A stretch of 6,198 bases of DNA from Pseudomonadales bacterium (GTDB lineage Bacteria > Pseudomonadota > Gammaproteobacteria > Pseudomonadales > UBA7239): assembly GCA_020443005.1 (NCBI GenBank), contig JAGRJA010000102.1:1-6198 (forward strand), written 5' to 3'. How positions within the stretch are numbered: position 1 is the first letter of the stretch; each line of letters opens with the position of its first letter. The notes beneath the pieces are model-generated. The model was given only the letters and a program-made list of their open reading frames with translations, was not told where the DNA came from and did no database searches. This document shows, piece after piece, positions 1-5,836 of this stretch. The position numbers and the translations under genes are program-made.

Positions 1-1
1 A

Positions 2-28
2 AAGACCGAGGTCGAGCGTAGAAAATGA
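2..28 (+). other. possible 3' end of an upstream gene overlapping ubiG
   Basis: One reading frame through the first 25 bases stays open and stops at TGA 26-28, which would overlap the ubiG start in an ATGA junction; its last residues would read KTEVERRK. In Pseudomonas the gene before ubiG is commonly a TRZ/ATZ-type amidohydrolase (MtaD family), so a coding tail here is plausible. Eight codons cannot identify a protein. Another frame stops at TAG 19-21 and is an equally possible tail. This is recorded only as a possibility. Confidence 0.25.
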
Positions 29-756
29 ATGCAACCAATGCTGAAAACAGAGCTGAGAAACTCAATATCGACCCCGGCGAAGTCAGCAAATTCGAGCAAC
101 TCGCCAATCGCTGGTGGGACAGAAACAGCGAATTCCGCCCATTGCATGATATCAACCCGCTGCGGACAAACTACATCGACCAACGCTCACCCCTCGCTGA
201 AAAAAAAGTACTGGATGTGGGTTGTGGCGGAGGAATCCTTTGTGAATCCATGGCTCAGCGCGGCGCTGTGGTTAACGGCATTGATGCAGGAGAAACGCCG
301 TTGACCGTCGCACGGCTTCACTCTCTGGAAAGCGGTGTTTCGATCGTTTATCGCCAGATTACTGCCGAAGAGCTGGCCGACACAGAAGCCGAACAATACG
401 ACATCGTGACCTGTCTTGAAATGCTCGAACATGTACCGGATCCATCCTCTGTTATCCGCTCCTGCGCCAGACTGTGCAAGCCCGGAGGCGACATCTATTT
501 TTCAACCATCAACCGCAACCCAAAATCCTATGCATTCGCGATTATTGGTGCGGAATATTTTCTAAAACTGCTTCCGAAAGGCACACACGAATACAGCAAA
601 TTTATTCGGCCTTCTGAGCTTTCAGCCTGGGCCCGTTCAGCCGGCCTTGAATCCAGAAATATGACCGGAATGACTTACAACCCGATAACCCGTCAATACA
701 AACTCAGCCAAGATGATGTTTCCGTAAACTACATCATGCATTTCAGGAAAGTCTGA
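25..756 (+). CDS. ubiG: UbiG, ubiquinone biosynthesis O-methyltransferase
   Basis: This is the SAM-dependent methyltransferase that carries out both O-methylation steps of ubiquinone synthesis (2-polyprenyl-6-hydroxyphenol methylase and 3-demethylubiquinol 3-O-methyltransferase), acting at the inner face of the cytoplasmic membrane. Its 243 residues match the usual length of about 240. Visible landmarks are the N-terminal FEQLANRWWD stretch (23-32), the Rossmann SAM-binding motif VLDVGCGGG (62-70), the acidic strand-2 end GID (85-87), EMLEHVPDP (132-140), KPGG (152-155), STINRN (160-165), the UbiG-typical KGTHEY (185-190) and the YNPIT segment near residue 218. The ATG at 25 is chosen because it gives the full N-terminus. 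No strong ribosome site precedes it (GAGG at 8-11 is 13 nt away), so it may be coupled to an upstream gene. It is the first visible gene of a tightly packed run with the HAD phosphatase and the YciK-type SDR. Confidence 0.96.
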   Translation: MNATNAENRAEKLNIDPGEVSKFEQLANRWWDRNSEFRPLHDINPLRTNYIDQRSPLAEKKVLDVGCGGGILCESMAQRGAVVNGIDAGETPLTVARLHSLESGVSIVYRQITAEELADTEAEQYDIVTCLEMLEHVPDPSSVIRSCARLCKPGGDIYFSTINRNPKSYAFAIIGAEYFLKLLPKGTHEYSKFIRPSELSAWARSAGLESRNMTGMTYNPITRQYKLSQDDVSVNYIMHFRKV

Positions 757-758
757 CA

Positions 759-1427
759 ATGGTATTGAAGTCCGTTTTTTTCGATCTTGATGGCACACTG
801 CTGGACACTGCGCCCGACTTTGTCTATGTGCTGAATACGCTACTGGAAGAAAATGCAGAAAGAACACTGGAGGATGCCCGCATAAGAGCCACAGTTTCAA
901 GTGGCGCAAAGGCCCTGATCAAACTGGGGTTTGGCATTGATGAAGACCATCACCGTTTCGAGCCTCTCCGGCTACGCTTGCTGGAACTTTACTCAAAACA
1001 TCTTGCCGACAAAAGCACACCCTTTCCCGGAATTCTTGAAACACTGAACTATTTACAGCAAAACGGTATTCGATGGGGGGTCGTCACCAACAAGCCTCTG
1101 GCATACACACAGCCTCTACTCAATGCGATCTCCTTCCCTGTAGCCGCTGCCGCCGTGGTTTGTCCAGATCATACAACACACCGCAAACCCCACCCCGAAC
1201 CGCTGTATCTGGCCTGCAAACAAACAAACTGCCTGCCTTCTGAAGCCATCTACCTCGGTGATCATCAACGCGATATTGACGCCGGTAAAAACGCCGGCAT
1301 GCGCACTATCGCCTGCAACTATGGCTATATTGAAGAAGGTGAAGACCCCGAAATCTGGCAGGCCGACCACATTGTCAACCACGGCAATGAATTGATTCCC
1401 CTCTTGCAAAAATACATTCAGGCTTGA
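759..1427 (+). CDS. mupP: HAD phosphatase, probable MupP (MurNAc-6-phosphate phosphatase), Gph-like
   Basis: This is a HAD-superfamily phosphatase of 222 residues. Motif I DLDGTLLDT (9-17) supplies nucleophile D9 and acid/base D11. A helical cap follows (about 18-88), then motif II VTNKP (109-113, T110), the lysine motif KPHP (143-146, K143), and motif IV GDHQRDIDAG (167-176, D168 and D172 for Mg2+). The family is often labelled phosphoglycolate phosphatase (Gph). Its position directly between ubiG and a yciK-type SDR, together with the CPDHTTH segment before the lysine motif (135-141), is that of Pseudomonas MupP, which dephosphorylates N-acetylmuramic acid 6-phosphate so that AmgK and MurU can return it to UDP-MurNAc. 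The substrate is therefore inferred from context and resemblance. The gap from ubiG is 2 nt; AGGA at 745-748, inside the ubiG end, is the likely ribosome site. A true Gph role remains possible. Confidence 0.85.
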   Translation: MVLKSVFFDLDGTLLDTAPDFVYVLNTLLEENAERTLEDARIRATVSSGAKALIKLGFGIDEDHHRFEPLRLRLLELYSKHLADKSTPFPGILETLNYLQQNGIRWGVVTNKPLAYTQPLLNAISFPVAAAAVVCPDHTTHRKPHPEPLYLACKQTNCLPSEAIYLGDHQRDIDAGKNAGMRTIACNYGYIEEGEDPEIWQADHIVNHGNELIPLLQKYIQA

Positions 1428-1430
1428 TGC

Positions 1431-2186
1431 ATGTCCATTCATACCATCCCCAATAACTACCAGCCTTCACAAAACCTTTTGCAAGGCAAGAACATCCTCA
1501 TCACCGGCGCAGGTGACGGCATTGGCCGCTGTGCTGCACTGAGCTTTGCGGCACATGGCGCATCAGTCATACTGCTCGGCAAAACAGAGGAAAAACTGGC
1601 AAGCGTTTATGATGAAATTGAAAGCAATGGTTGGCCCCAACCGGCACTCATACCGCTTGACCTCAACACAAGTGATTACAATCAATACCTGACCGTCAAA
1701 AAAGCCGTCGAGGAACACATAGGCTGCCTTCACGGCTTGCTGCATAACGCCGGTATTCTCGGGCAGCGAACAACCATTGCAGACAGCAAACCCGAAGACT
1801 GGCTGAAAGTCATGCAAGTTAACATCAATAGTGTTTTCCTGCTTACAAAAGCCCTGTTGCCCGCACTGAGCCACGATGAAAAATCATCCATTGTGATGAC
1901 ATCTTCAGGCGTGGGAAGAAAAGGCAGAGCCTATTGGGGAGCCTATAGCGTATCCAAGTTTGCAACTGAAGGTCTTATGCAAGTTCTCGCCGATGAAATG
2001 TCTCTGACCAATATCAGGGTTAACTGCATTAACCCGGGCGCAACACGCACCAGGATGAGAGCACAGGCCTACCCTGCTGAAAACCCGCTTGATTTACCAA
2101 CACCGGAACAATTAATGACGACTTACCTGTACCTCATGGGTGGAGACAGTCATGCCGAGAACGGCAAAACCTTTGATGCTCAATAA
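1431..2186 (+). CDS. yciK: YciK-type short-chain dehydrogenase/reductase
   Basis: This is a classical SDR oxidoreductase of 251 residues, close in form to E. coli YciK; its physiological substrate is not established. The cofactor motif TGAGDGIG lies at 25-32, NAG at 106-108, the structural Asn in the VNIN segment (130-133), the catalytic Ser in TSSG (S159, 13 before the tyrosine) and YSVSK at 172-176 (Y172, K176), followed by NPGATRT (201-207). The full SDR active site is thus intact. The C-terminal end GKTFDAQ is typical of this subfamily. The gene starts 3 nt after the phosphatase stop, with only a weak CAGG (1419-1422) ahead of it, so translation is probably coupled. The ubiG-phosphatase-SDR order recurs in Pseudomonas, which suggests co-transcription but does not reveal the reaction. 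No membrane segment or signal peptide is evident. Confidence 0.92.
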   Translation: MSIHTIPNNYQPSQNLLQGKNILITGAGDGIGRCAALSFAAHGASVILLGKTEEKLASVYDEIESNGWPQPALIPLDLNTSDYNQYLTVKKAVEEHIGCLHGLLHNAGILGQRTTIADSKPEDWLKVMQVNINSVFLLTKALLPALSHDEKSSIVMTSSGVGRKGRAYWGAYSVSKFATEGLMQVLADEMSLTNIRVNCINPGATRTRMRAQAYPAENPLDLPTPEQLMTTYLYLMGGDSHAENGKTFDAQ

Positions 2187-2214
2187 CACTTGCTACAAGC
2201 TATCCATTCATCAC

Positions 2215-2220
2215 GAGGGG
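2215..2220 (+). promoter_or_regulatory. ribosome binding site fixing the DUF2959 start
   Basis: GAGGGG lies 9 nt before the ATG at 2230. An in-frame ATG at 2140 also exists, but it falls inside the yciK gene, has no comparable site, and would place 30 extra residues before the signal peptide. This site therefore favours 2230 as the start. Confidence 0.8.
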
Positions 2221-2229
2221 TTCACTATC

Positions 2230-2943
2230 ATGAAAAGCACGCAACTGATTTCCGACAAAAAAACGGGTGAGCGCAGAATCAAAAACACTGCTCGCCGTTT
2301 CACCACTATTTTCTCGATGATCTTTCTGGCCTTCTTTTTAAGCAGTTGTGAGTCGGCCTATTATTCGGCAATGGAAAAAGTGGGCATACCCAAAAGGGAT
2401 ATCTTTATCAGTCGCATCGAAAAAGCCCAGGAATCCCAGGAAGAAGGCCAGCAACAATTCAGGTCAGCTCTGGAGCAATTCAGGTCTGTTGTCAATTTTG
2501 ATGGTGGTGATCTTGAAAAGGTTTATGAAAAGCTGAACGGTGAATTTGAAGACAGTGAAGCAGCCGCTGCTGAAATCAGCGAACGCATCGACGCCGTTGA
2601 ATCTGTTGCCGAAGCCCTTTTTGCGGAATGGGAACAGGAACTTGACCTCTACACCAATAACACCCTGCGTCGGGAAAGCCAAAGGCAATTGGCTGAAACC
2701 AGAGCACAATACAGCCGGTTAATCAAAGCGATGCGCAAGGCTGAACAATCGATGGGGCCCGTTCTCGACACTTTTCGTGACAATGTGCTTTTTCTCAAGC
2801 ACAACCTCAATGCAAGAGCCATATCTTCACTGAAGGGAGAGCTTGGTCGTATAGACAGTGATGTAAACCGGGTGATCAATGACATGCAAAAAGCGATCAA
2901 CGAATCCAGCAAATTTATAGAAACATTAAGAAAACCCGGCTAA
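2230..2943 (+). CDS. DUF2959-family predicted lipoprotein, coiled-coil rich
   Basis: From the ATG at 2230 this gives 237 residues. A long basic n-region (1-23, rich in Lys and Arg) is followed by a hydrophobic run (about 24-37) and a lipobox LSSC ending at C40, so a signal peptidase II-processed lipoprotein is predicted. The residue after the cysteine is Glu, not Asp, so Lol-dependent transport to the outer membrane is likely. The mature part (41-237) is almost entirely charged helix with the DUF2959 look: YYSAMEKVGIPKRD (44-57), an FDGGDLEKVYEKLN stretch (90-103), a SERIDAVESVAEALF helix (117-131), and LKHNLNARAISSL (189-201). QFRS recurs at 76 and 83, exactly one heptad apart. The function is unknown. 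It lies 43 nt after the SDR with no terminator between, so read-through is likely. The basic leader before the hydrophobic core is longer than usual for a lipoprotein. Confidence 0.85.
   Translation: MKSTQLISDKKTGERRIKNTARRFTTIFSMIFLAFFLSSCESAYYSAMEKVGIPKRDIFISRIEKAQESQEEGQQQFRSALEQFRSVVNFDGGDLEKVYEKLNGEFEDSEAAAAEISERIDAVESVAEALFAEWEQELDLYTNNTLRRESQRQLAETRAQYSRLIKAMRKAEQSMGPVLDTFRDNVLFLKHNLNARAISSLKGELGRIDSDVNRVINDMQKAINESSKFIETLRKPG
2455..2486 (+). repeat. 11-bp direct repeat with 21-nt period inside the DUF2959 gene
   Basis: CAATTCAGGTC occurs at 2455-2465 and again at 2476-2486. The 21-nt spacing equals seven codons and both copies encode Q-F-R-S in frame, so this is a one-heptad repetition in a predicted coiled coil. 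The identical codons suggest a recent small duplication or constrained sequence, but chance cannot be excluded for a single pair. Confidence 0.7.
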
Positions 2944-2958
2944 CCCAAACGCCTTTAC

Positions 2959-2988
2959 AAAAAAAGCCGCCTTCATGGCGGCTTTTTT
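2959..2988. terminator. bidirectional intrinsic terminator between convergent genes
   Basis: The stem GCCGCC (2966-2971) pairs with GGCGGC (2977-2982) around a 5-nt loop, TTCAT. It is flanked by an A-run (2959-2965) on the left and a T-run (2983-2988) on the right. Read on the plus strand it ends the ubiG-to-DUF2959 transcript, 15 nt after that stop codon. Read on the minus strand the A-run becomes a U-run and it can end the acyl-CoA dehydrogenase transcript, 52 nt after its stop. Confidence 0.93.
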
Positions 2989-3040
2989 CATGGTCACAAA
3001 CAGGCCCAACCGATCATTTACCCAATGACCTTCAACCCAA

Positions 3041-4840
3041 TCAAAATGCGAAATCACTTTCAGGAAGCGTCATCAGGTTTTCCGCACCGGAAAGCAGCGC
3101 TGCGGCGTGGGCCTTTGTTCTTGGCAAAAGACGATCAAAGTAAAATTTCGCTGTCAGCATTTTGGCCTTATAGAAAGCATCCTGACTTCCCGCATTGATT
3201 TTCTGATCTGCCACAAGCGCCATTCTCGCCCAGATATAAGCAAATACCACATAACCGCTATACATCAGATAATCTACCGAGGCTGCACCTACTTCGTCGG
3301 CATTTTGCATTGCCTTTTCACCCAGCGAAACCGTTAATTCGCCCCATTCACGATTCACCTCTGCAAGTTTCTCCACCATTGGGGACAAGGCAGGATTCTC
3401 TTTGTTAGCCTCGCAAAACTTATGAACTCGCTTGGTAAAAACCCTGAGAAGTTCACCACCACTTCCCATCACCTTGCGGCCAATCAGATCGAGCGCCTGA
3501 ATACCGGTCGTTCCTTCGTAAACCATGGAGATACGGGTATCTCTCACTATCTGCTCCATACCATGGTCAGCAATATAACCGTGGCCACCAAAAACCTGCA
3601 AACCATGATTGGTTGATTCGAAAGCGGTTTCAGTCACAAAAGCCTTTGCTATTGGCGTCAGAAAACCCAACAAGTCTTCAGCTTCTTTTTTCGACACTTC
3701 GTCCCCGGTACCAAAATCGGTTTCATCAACAAGTTGCCCCAACCAGTAAAGAAAAGCCCTTGAGCCCTCGACAAACGCCTTTTGTGTCAGCAGCATTCTC
3801 CTGACATCGGGGTGAACAATAATCGGGTCAGCGCCACCTTCGGGATTTTTGGCACCTGTAAGCGAGCGCATCTGCAATCGCTCTTTAGCATAGGTCAAGG
3901 ACCCCTGATAGGCGGCCTCACCCAGTGAAAGACCCTGCAGTGCAGTACCAATTCTGGCCTGATTCATCATCTCAAACATGATTTTCAGGCCTTCATTTTC
4001 TTCACCCAGCAGAAACCCTTTTGCGCCATCAAAATTCATAACGCAGGTGGCTGAACCCTTGATACCCATTTTCTTTTCAATAGCACCACAATTAACAGGA
4101 TTTCGATCACCACAAGAACCATCATCATTAACCAGAAACTTGGGCACGATAAACAATGAAATTCCCTTGGTGCCCTTTGGTGCACCCTCTATCCTTGCCA
4201 ATACAGCATGGATAATATTTTCAGTAATATCCTGCTCACCACCGGAAATAAATATTTTCGTACCAGTAATTGAATAGGAACCATCGGCATTAAGTGTGGC
4301 TTTTGTTTTCAACAACCCCACATCAGATCCGCAATGAGCTTCGGTGAGGCACATCGTTCCTGCCCATTCACCCGTTAACAATCTGGGCAAATAGGTCGCT
4401 TTCTGTTCTGTGCTACCCCCTGCCAGCAGGCAGGTAATGGGCGCATTGGCCAAACCGGTATACATGGACCATGCCCAATTGGCAGAGCCCGTCATTTCAT
4501 TGACGATCATGCCAACAGACGAGGGCAAACCCTGACCGCCTTCCGACTCCGGAACAGAAAGTGATTGCCATCCGTCTGCTCCAAACTGCCTGAAGGCCTC
4601 TTTGAAACCATCAGGCGTGGTTACCTTGCCATTCTCAAAATGACAGCCCTGCTCATCACCCACACGGTTCAGCGGAGCCAGCACTTCTTGTGAAAACTGT
4701 GCACCGCTTTCAATAATGGCATTCAGTGTGTCTGCAGAAAGCTCTGTGCAACCTGTCAATGAACGGTAATGTTGCTCCATTTCAAGCAAGTCATTAATCA
4801 CAAACTGCATATCTCTTAAGGGGGCTTTATAAGCTGGCAT
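3041..4840 (-). CDS. acyl-CoA dehydrogenase, long C-terminally extended type (AcdA/DmdC-like)
   Basis: This is an FAD-dependent acyl-CoA dehydrogenase that introduces a 2,3-double bond into an acyl-CoA thioester and passes electrons to ETF. At 599 residues it is much longer than the classical 380-400 residue enzymes and fits the group with an extra C-terminal domain (acetyl-CoA dehydrogenase C-terminal-like, about 468-595). Visible parts are the N-terminal helical region (about 1-155), the flavin/substrate motif CLTEAHCGSDVG (164-175), GTKIFISGGE (193-202) in the beta domain, QVFGGHGYIAD (415-425), and MVYEGTTGIQALDL (439-452), in which E442 is the expected catalytic base. The group includes DmdC (3-methylmercaptopropionyl-CoA dehydrogenase) and general fatty acyl-CoA enzymes; sequence alone does not settle the substrate. 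The start has an AGGAG site (4847-4851, minus strand) 6 nt before ATG. It is monocistronic and convergent with the ubiG block. Confidence 0.93.
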   Translation of the reverse strand: MPAYKAPLRDMQFVINDLLEMEQHYRSLTGCTELSADTLNAIIESGAQFSQEVLAPLNRVGDEQGCHFENGKVTTPDGFKEAFRQFGADGWQSLSVPESEGGQGLPSSVGMIVNEMTGSANWAWSMYTGLANAPITCLLAGGSTEQKATYLPRLLTGEWAGTMCLTEAHCGSDVGLLKTKATLNADGSYSITGTKIFISGGEQDITENIIHAVLARIEGAPKGTKGISLFIVPKFLVNDDGSCGDRNPVNCGAIEKKMGIKGSATCVMNFDGAKGFLLGEENEGLKIMFEMMNQARIGTALQGLSLGEAAYQGSLTYAKERLQMRSLTGAKNPEGGADPIIVHPDVRRMLLTQKAFVEGSRAFLYWLGQLVDETDFGTGDEVSKKEAEDLLGFLTPIAKAFVTETAFESTNHGLQVFGGHGYIADHGMEQIVRDTRISMVYEGTTGIQALDLIGRKVMGSGGELLRVFTKRVHKFCEANKENPALSPMVEKLAEVNREWGELTVSLGEKAMQNADEVGAASVDYLMYSGYVVFAYIWARMALVADQKINAGSQDAFYKAKMLTAKFYFDRLLPRTKAHAAALLSGAENLMTLPESDFAF

Positions 4841-4846
4841 ACCTTT

Positions 4847-4851
4847 CTCCT
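4847..4851 (-). promoter_or_regulatory. strong ribosome binding site of the acyl-CoA dehydrogenase
   Basis: Read on the minus strand, AGGAG is followed by 6 nt (AAAGGT) and then the ATG whose A is at 4840. This is a near-ideal Shine-Dalgarno arrangement and supports the assigned start. Confidence 0.8.
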
Positions 4852-4865
4852 GTCCAGATTAACGA

Positions 4866-4882
4866 CCCCGAGCTCTCCGGGG
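4866..4882 (-). other. GC hairpin in the 5' leader of the acyl-CoA dehydrogenase mRNA
   Basis: CCCCG (4866-4870) and CGGGG (4878-4882) are perfect inverted repeats around 7 nt. If transcription starts just downstream of the minus-strand -10 box at 4899-4904, this hairpin lies in the untranslated leader, about 15 nt before the ribosome site. No U-run follows it, so it is not a terminator in either direction. A role in mRNA stability or translation is only a possibility. Confidence 0.4.
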
Positions 4883-4898
4883 CTTTCAATAGTCGATA

Positions 4899-4904
4899 AT
4901 TATA
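4899..4904 (-). promoter_or_regulatory. candidate -10 box for the acyl-CoA dehydrogenase
   Basis: Read on the minus strand these six bases are TATAAT, a perfect sigma70 -10 hexamer, 58 nt upstream of the start codon. No good -35 hexamer is found at 16-18 bp (TAACCA at 17 bp is poor), which would fit a weak or activator-dependent promoter. Interrupted inverted repeat TGGTT (4922-4926) / AACCA (4939-4943) lies across the expected -35 zone. Confidence 0.5.
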
Positions 4905-5009
4905 CTGCCTGTACCCCGGCTTGGTTACCTTCAAAACAAACCATATTTCTGGGCATTTCCGGCTAAAACACGATCAATAATTCATGCAACACGCTGTACA
5001 AACGCACTA

Positions 5010-5036
5010 TTACAGACAATTCAATTACCCTATAAT
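5010..5036 (+). promoter_or_regulatory. candidate sigma70 promoter of the ppnP-ychJ-PHP operon
   Basis: A perfect TATAAT at 5031-5036 is the -10 box, 24 nt before the ppnP ATG. Upstream, TTACAG (5010-5015) at a 15-bp spacing, or TATTAC (5008-5013) at 17 bp, are only partial -35 matches. Transcription would begin near 5042, giving a short leader of about 20 nt that carries GGAG at 5049-5052, 8 nt before the ATG. With the minus-strand -10 at 4899-4904, the 220-nt gap 4841-5060 holds two divergent promoters. I see no small gene in that gap. Confidence 0.6.
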
Positions 5037-5060
5037 ACGCGCTTTAACGGAGTCCAGATC

Positions 5061-5342
5061 ATGTTAACAGTAAATGAATATTTCGATGGCAAGGTAAAAT
5101 CCATAGCATTCAAAACAGCAACCTTACCCGCTACCGTAGGCGTTATGTGTACGGGCGAATATACATTCGGTACATCACAAAAGGAAACCATCACCATTGT
5201 CAGTGGTCAGCTGAATGTAAAGCTTCCCGGTGCAACCGACTGGCAATGCTTCAGGGACGGTGAAAAATTTGTTGTAGATGCAAATAAAAGCTTTGATCTC
5301 AAGGTAGAAAAAGATACCGCCTATCTCTGCACATACGAGTAA
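5061..5342 (+). CDS. ppnP: PpnP, pyrimidine/purine nucleoside phosphorylase (YaiE, DUF1255)
   Basis: This is a small cytosolic cupin-fold enzyme that phosphorolyses a broad range of purine and pyrimidine nucleosides to the free base and ribose 1-phosphate. The 93 residues match E. coli PpnP (YaiE, about 94) throughout: NEYFDGKVKSIAF (5-17), VGVMCTGEYTF (26-36), TIVSGQLNVKLPGATDWQ (45-62) and the C-terminal YLCTYE (88-93). The start is supported by GGAG at 5049-5052 with 8-nt spacing and by full-length alignment from memory with the family. It is the first gene after a candidate promoter, and its TAA stop overlaps the next start by one base (TAATG), implying translational coupling to ychJ. Confidence 0.95.
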   Translation: MLTVNEYFDGKVKSIAFKTATLPATVGVMCTGEYTFGTSQKETITIVSGQLNVKLPGATDWQCFRDGEKFVVDANKSFDLKVEKDTAYLCTYE

Positions 5343-5836
5343 TGACGAGGTCAGAAGACGCTTATCACGACTGCCACTGCGGCTCAAATACGACCTATCA
5401 GCGATGTTGCGAGCCGCTTCACCTCGGGCTGCTGACTGCCCGGAATGCCGAACAGCTCATGCGAGCCCGCTTCAGTGCCTATAAGCTGAAAATAAATAGC
5501 TATCTGGTTCAGACCCACCACCCGGCCAAACGGCCTCCAGACCTTCTTGCAAGCCTGAAAGCTCAGTCCGATATAGAGTGGCACTCGCTTGATATTCTCA
5601 ACAAGCCGACTTCAAAAAACATTAACGAAGCCTTTGTCGAGTTCAAGGCCGTCTTTTCGCAAAAAAACTGCCCGGGCATGCTTCATGAGCAGTCACGCTT
5701 TCTGTCAGAGAATGGCGCATGGTATTACATTGATGGCATTCATCATGACTCACCCTATGTTTTTCCGACAAGGAACGAACCCTGCTGGTGTGGAAGTCGT
5801 CAAAAATTCAAAAAATGTCATGGTTTAAAACGATGA
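5342..5836 (+). CDS. ychJ: YchJ-family SEC-C motif protein
   Basis: This is a 164-residue protein of the YchJ (UPF0225) family, close to the 152 of E. coli YchJ. A zinc-type cysteine cluster opens it (C11, C13, C22, C23 in CHCGSNTTYQRCC). The middle is the YchJ domain, with LMRARFSAY (39-47), YLVQTHHP (54-61), EWHSL (79-83) and RFLSENGAWYYIDG (119-132). A second SEC-C motif closes it: C148, C150, C159, H160 (CWCGSRQKFKKCHG), the same CXC-X8-CH pattern found at the SecA C-terminus, which binds zinc. The biochemical role of the family is not known to me; a protein- or ribosome-binding adaptor is only a guess from the SEC-C motif. It starts on the ppnP stop (TAATG) with no good ribosome site of its own, and its TGA is overlapped by the next ATG, so all three genes look coupled. 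Confidence 0.93.
   Translation: MTRSEDAYHDCHCGSNTTYQRCCEPLHLGLLTARNAEQLMRARFSAYKLKINSYLVQTHHPAKRPPDLLASLKAQSDIEWHSLDILNKPTSKNINEAFVEFKAVFSQKNCPGMLHEQSRFLSENGAWYYIDGIHHDSPYVFPTRNEPCWCGSRQKFKKCHGLKR

Noticed and set aside
637..909. Minus-strand open frame across the ubiG-phosphatase junction
   Set aside because: It spans two real genes on the other strand and has no recognisable motif.
1116..1442. Minus-strand open frame of 108 codons opposite the phosphatase gene
   Set aside because: It lies entirely antisense to a well-supported HAD gene and its junction, shows no family motif and has no operon context.
1563..1874. Minus-strand open frame of 103 codons opposite the SDR gene
   Set aside because: It is antisense to an SDR with a complete active site; the composition looks like a complement shadow and no domain is recognisable.
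3978..4277. Plus-strand open frame of 99 codons inside the acyl-CoA dehydrogenase
   Set aside because: It is antisense to conserved flavin-domain coding sequence; low-complexity Pro/Ser composition suggests a shadow frame.
4866..4890. GC hairpin at 4866-4882 considered as a plus-strand terminator
   Set aside because: No T-run follows, and no plus-strand gene ends there; it fits better as part of the minus-strand leader.
4841..5060. Divergent intergenic region considered for a small RNA, riboswitch or small gene
   Set aside because: Apart from the two promoters, ribosome sites, short hairpin and dyad I see no structured aptamer-like pattern and no supported coding frame.
5175..5387. Minus-strand open frame opposite ppnP
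   Set aside because: It is fully antisense to ppnP and the ppnP-ychJ overlap, with no promoter, ribosome site or motif.
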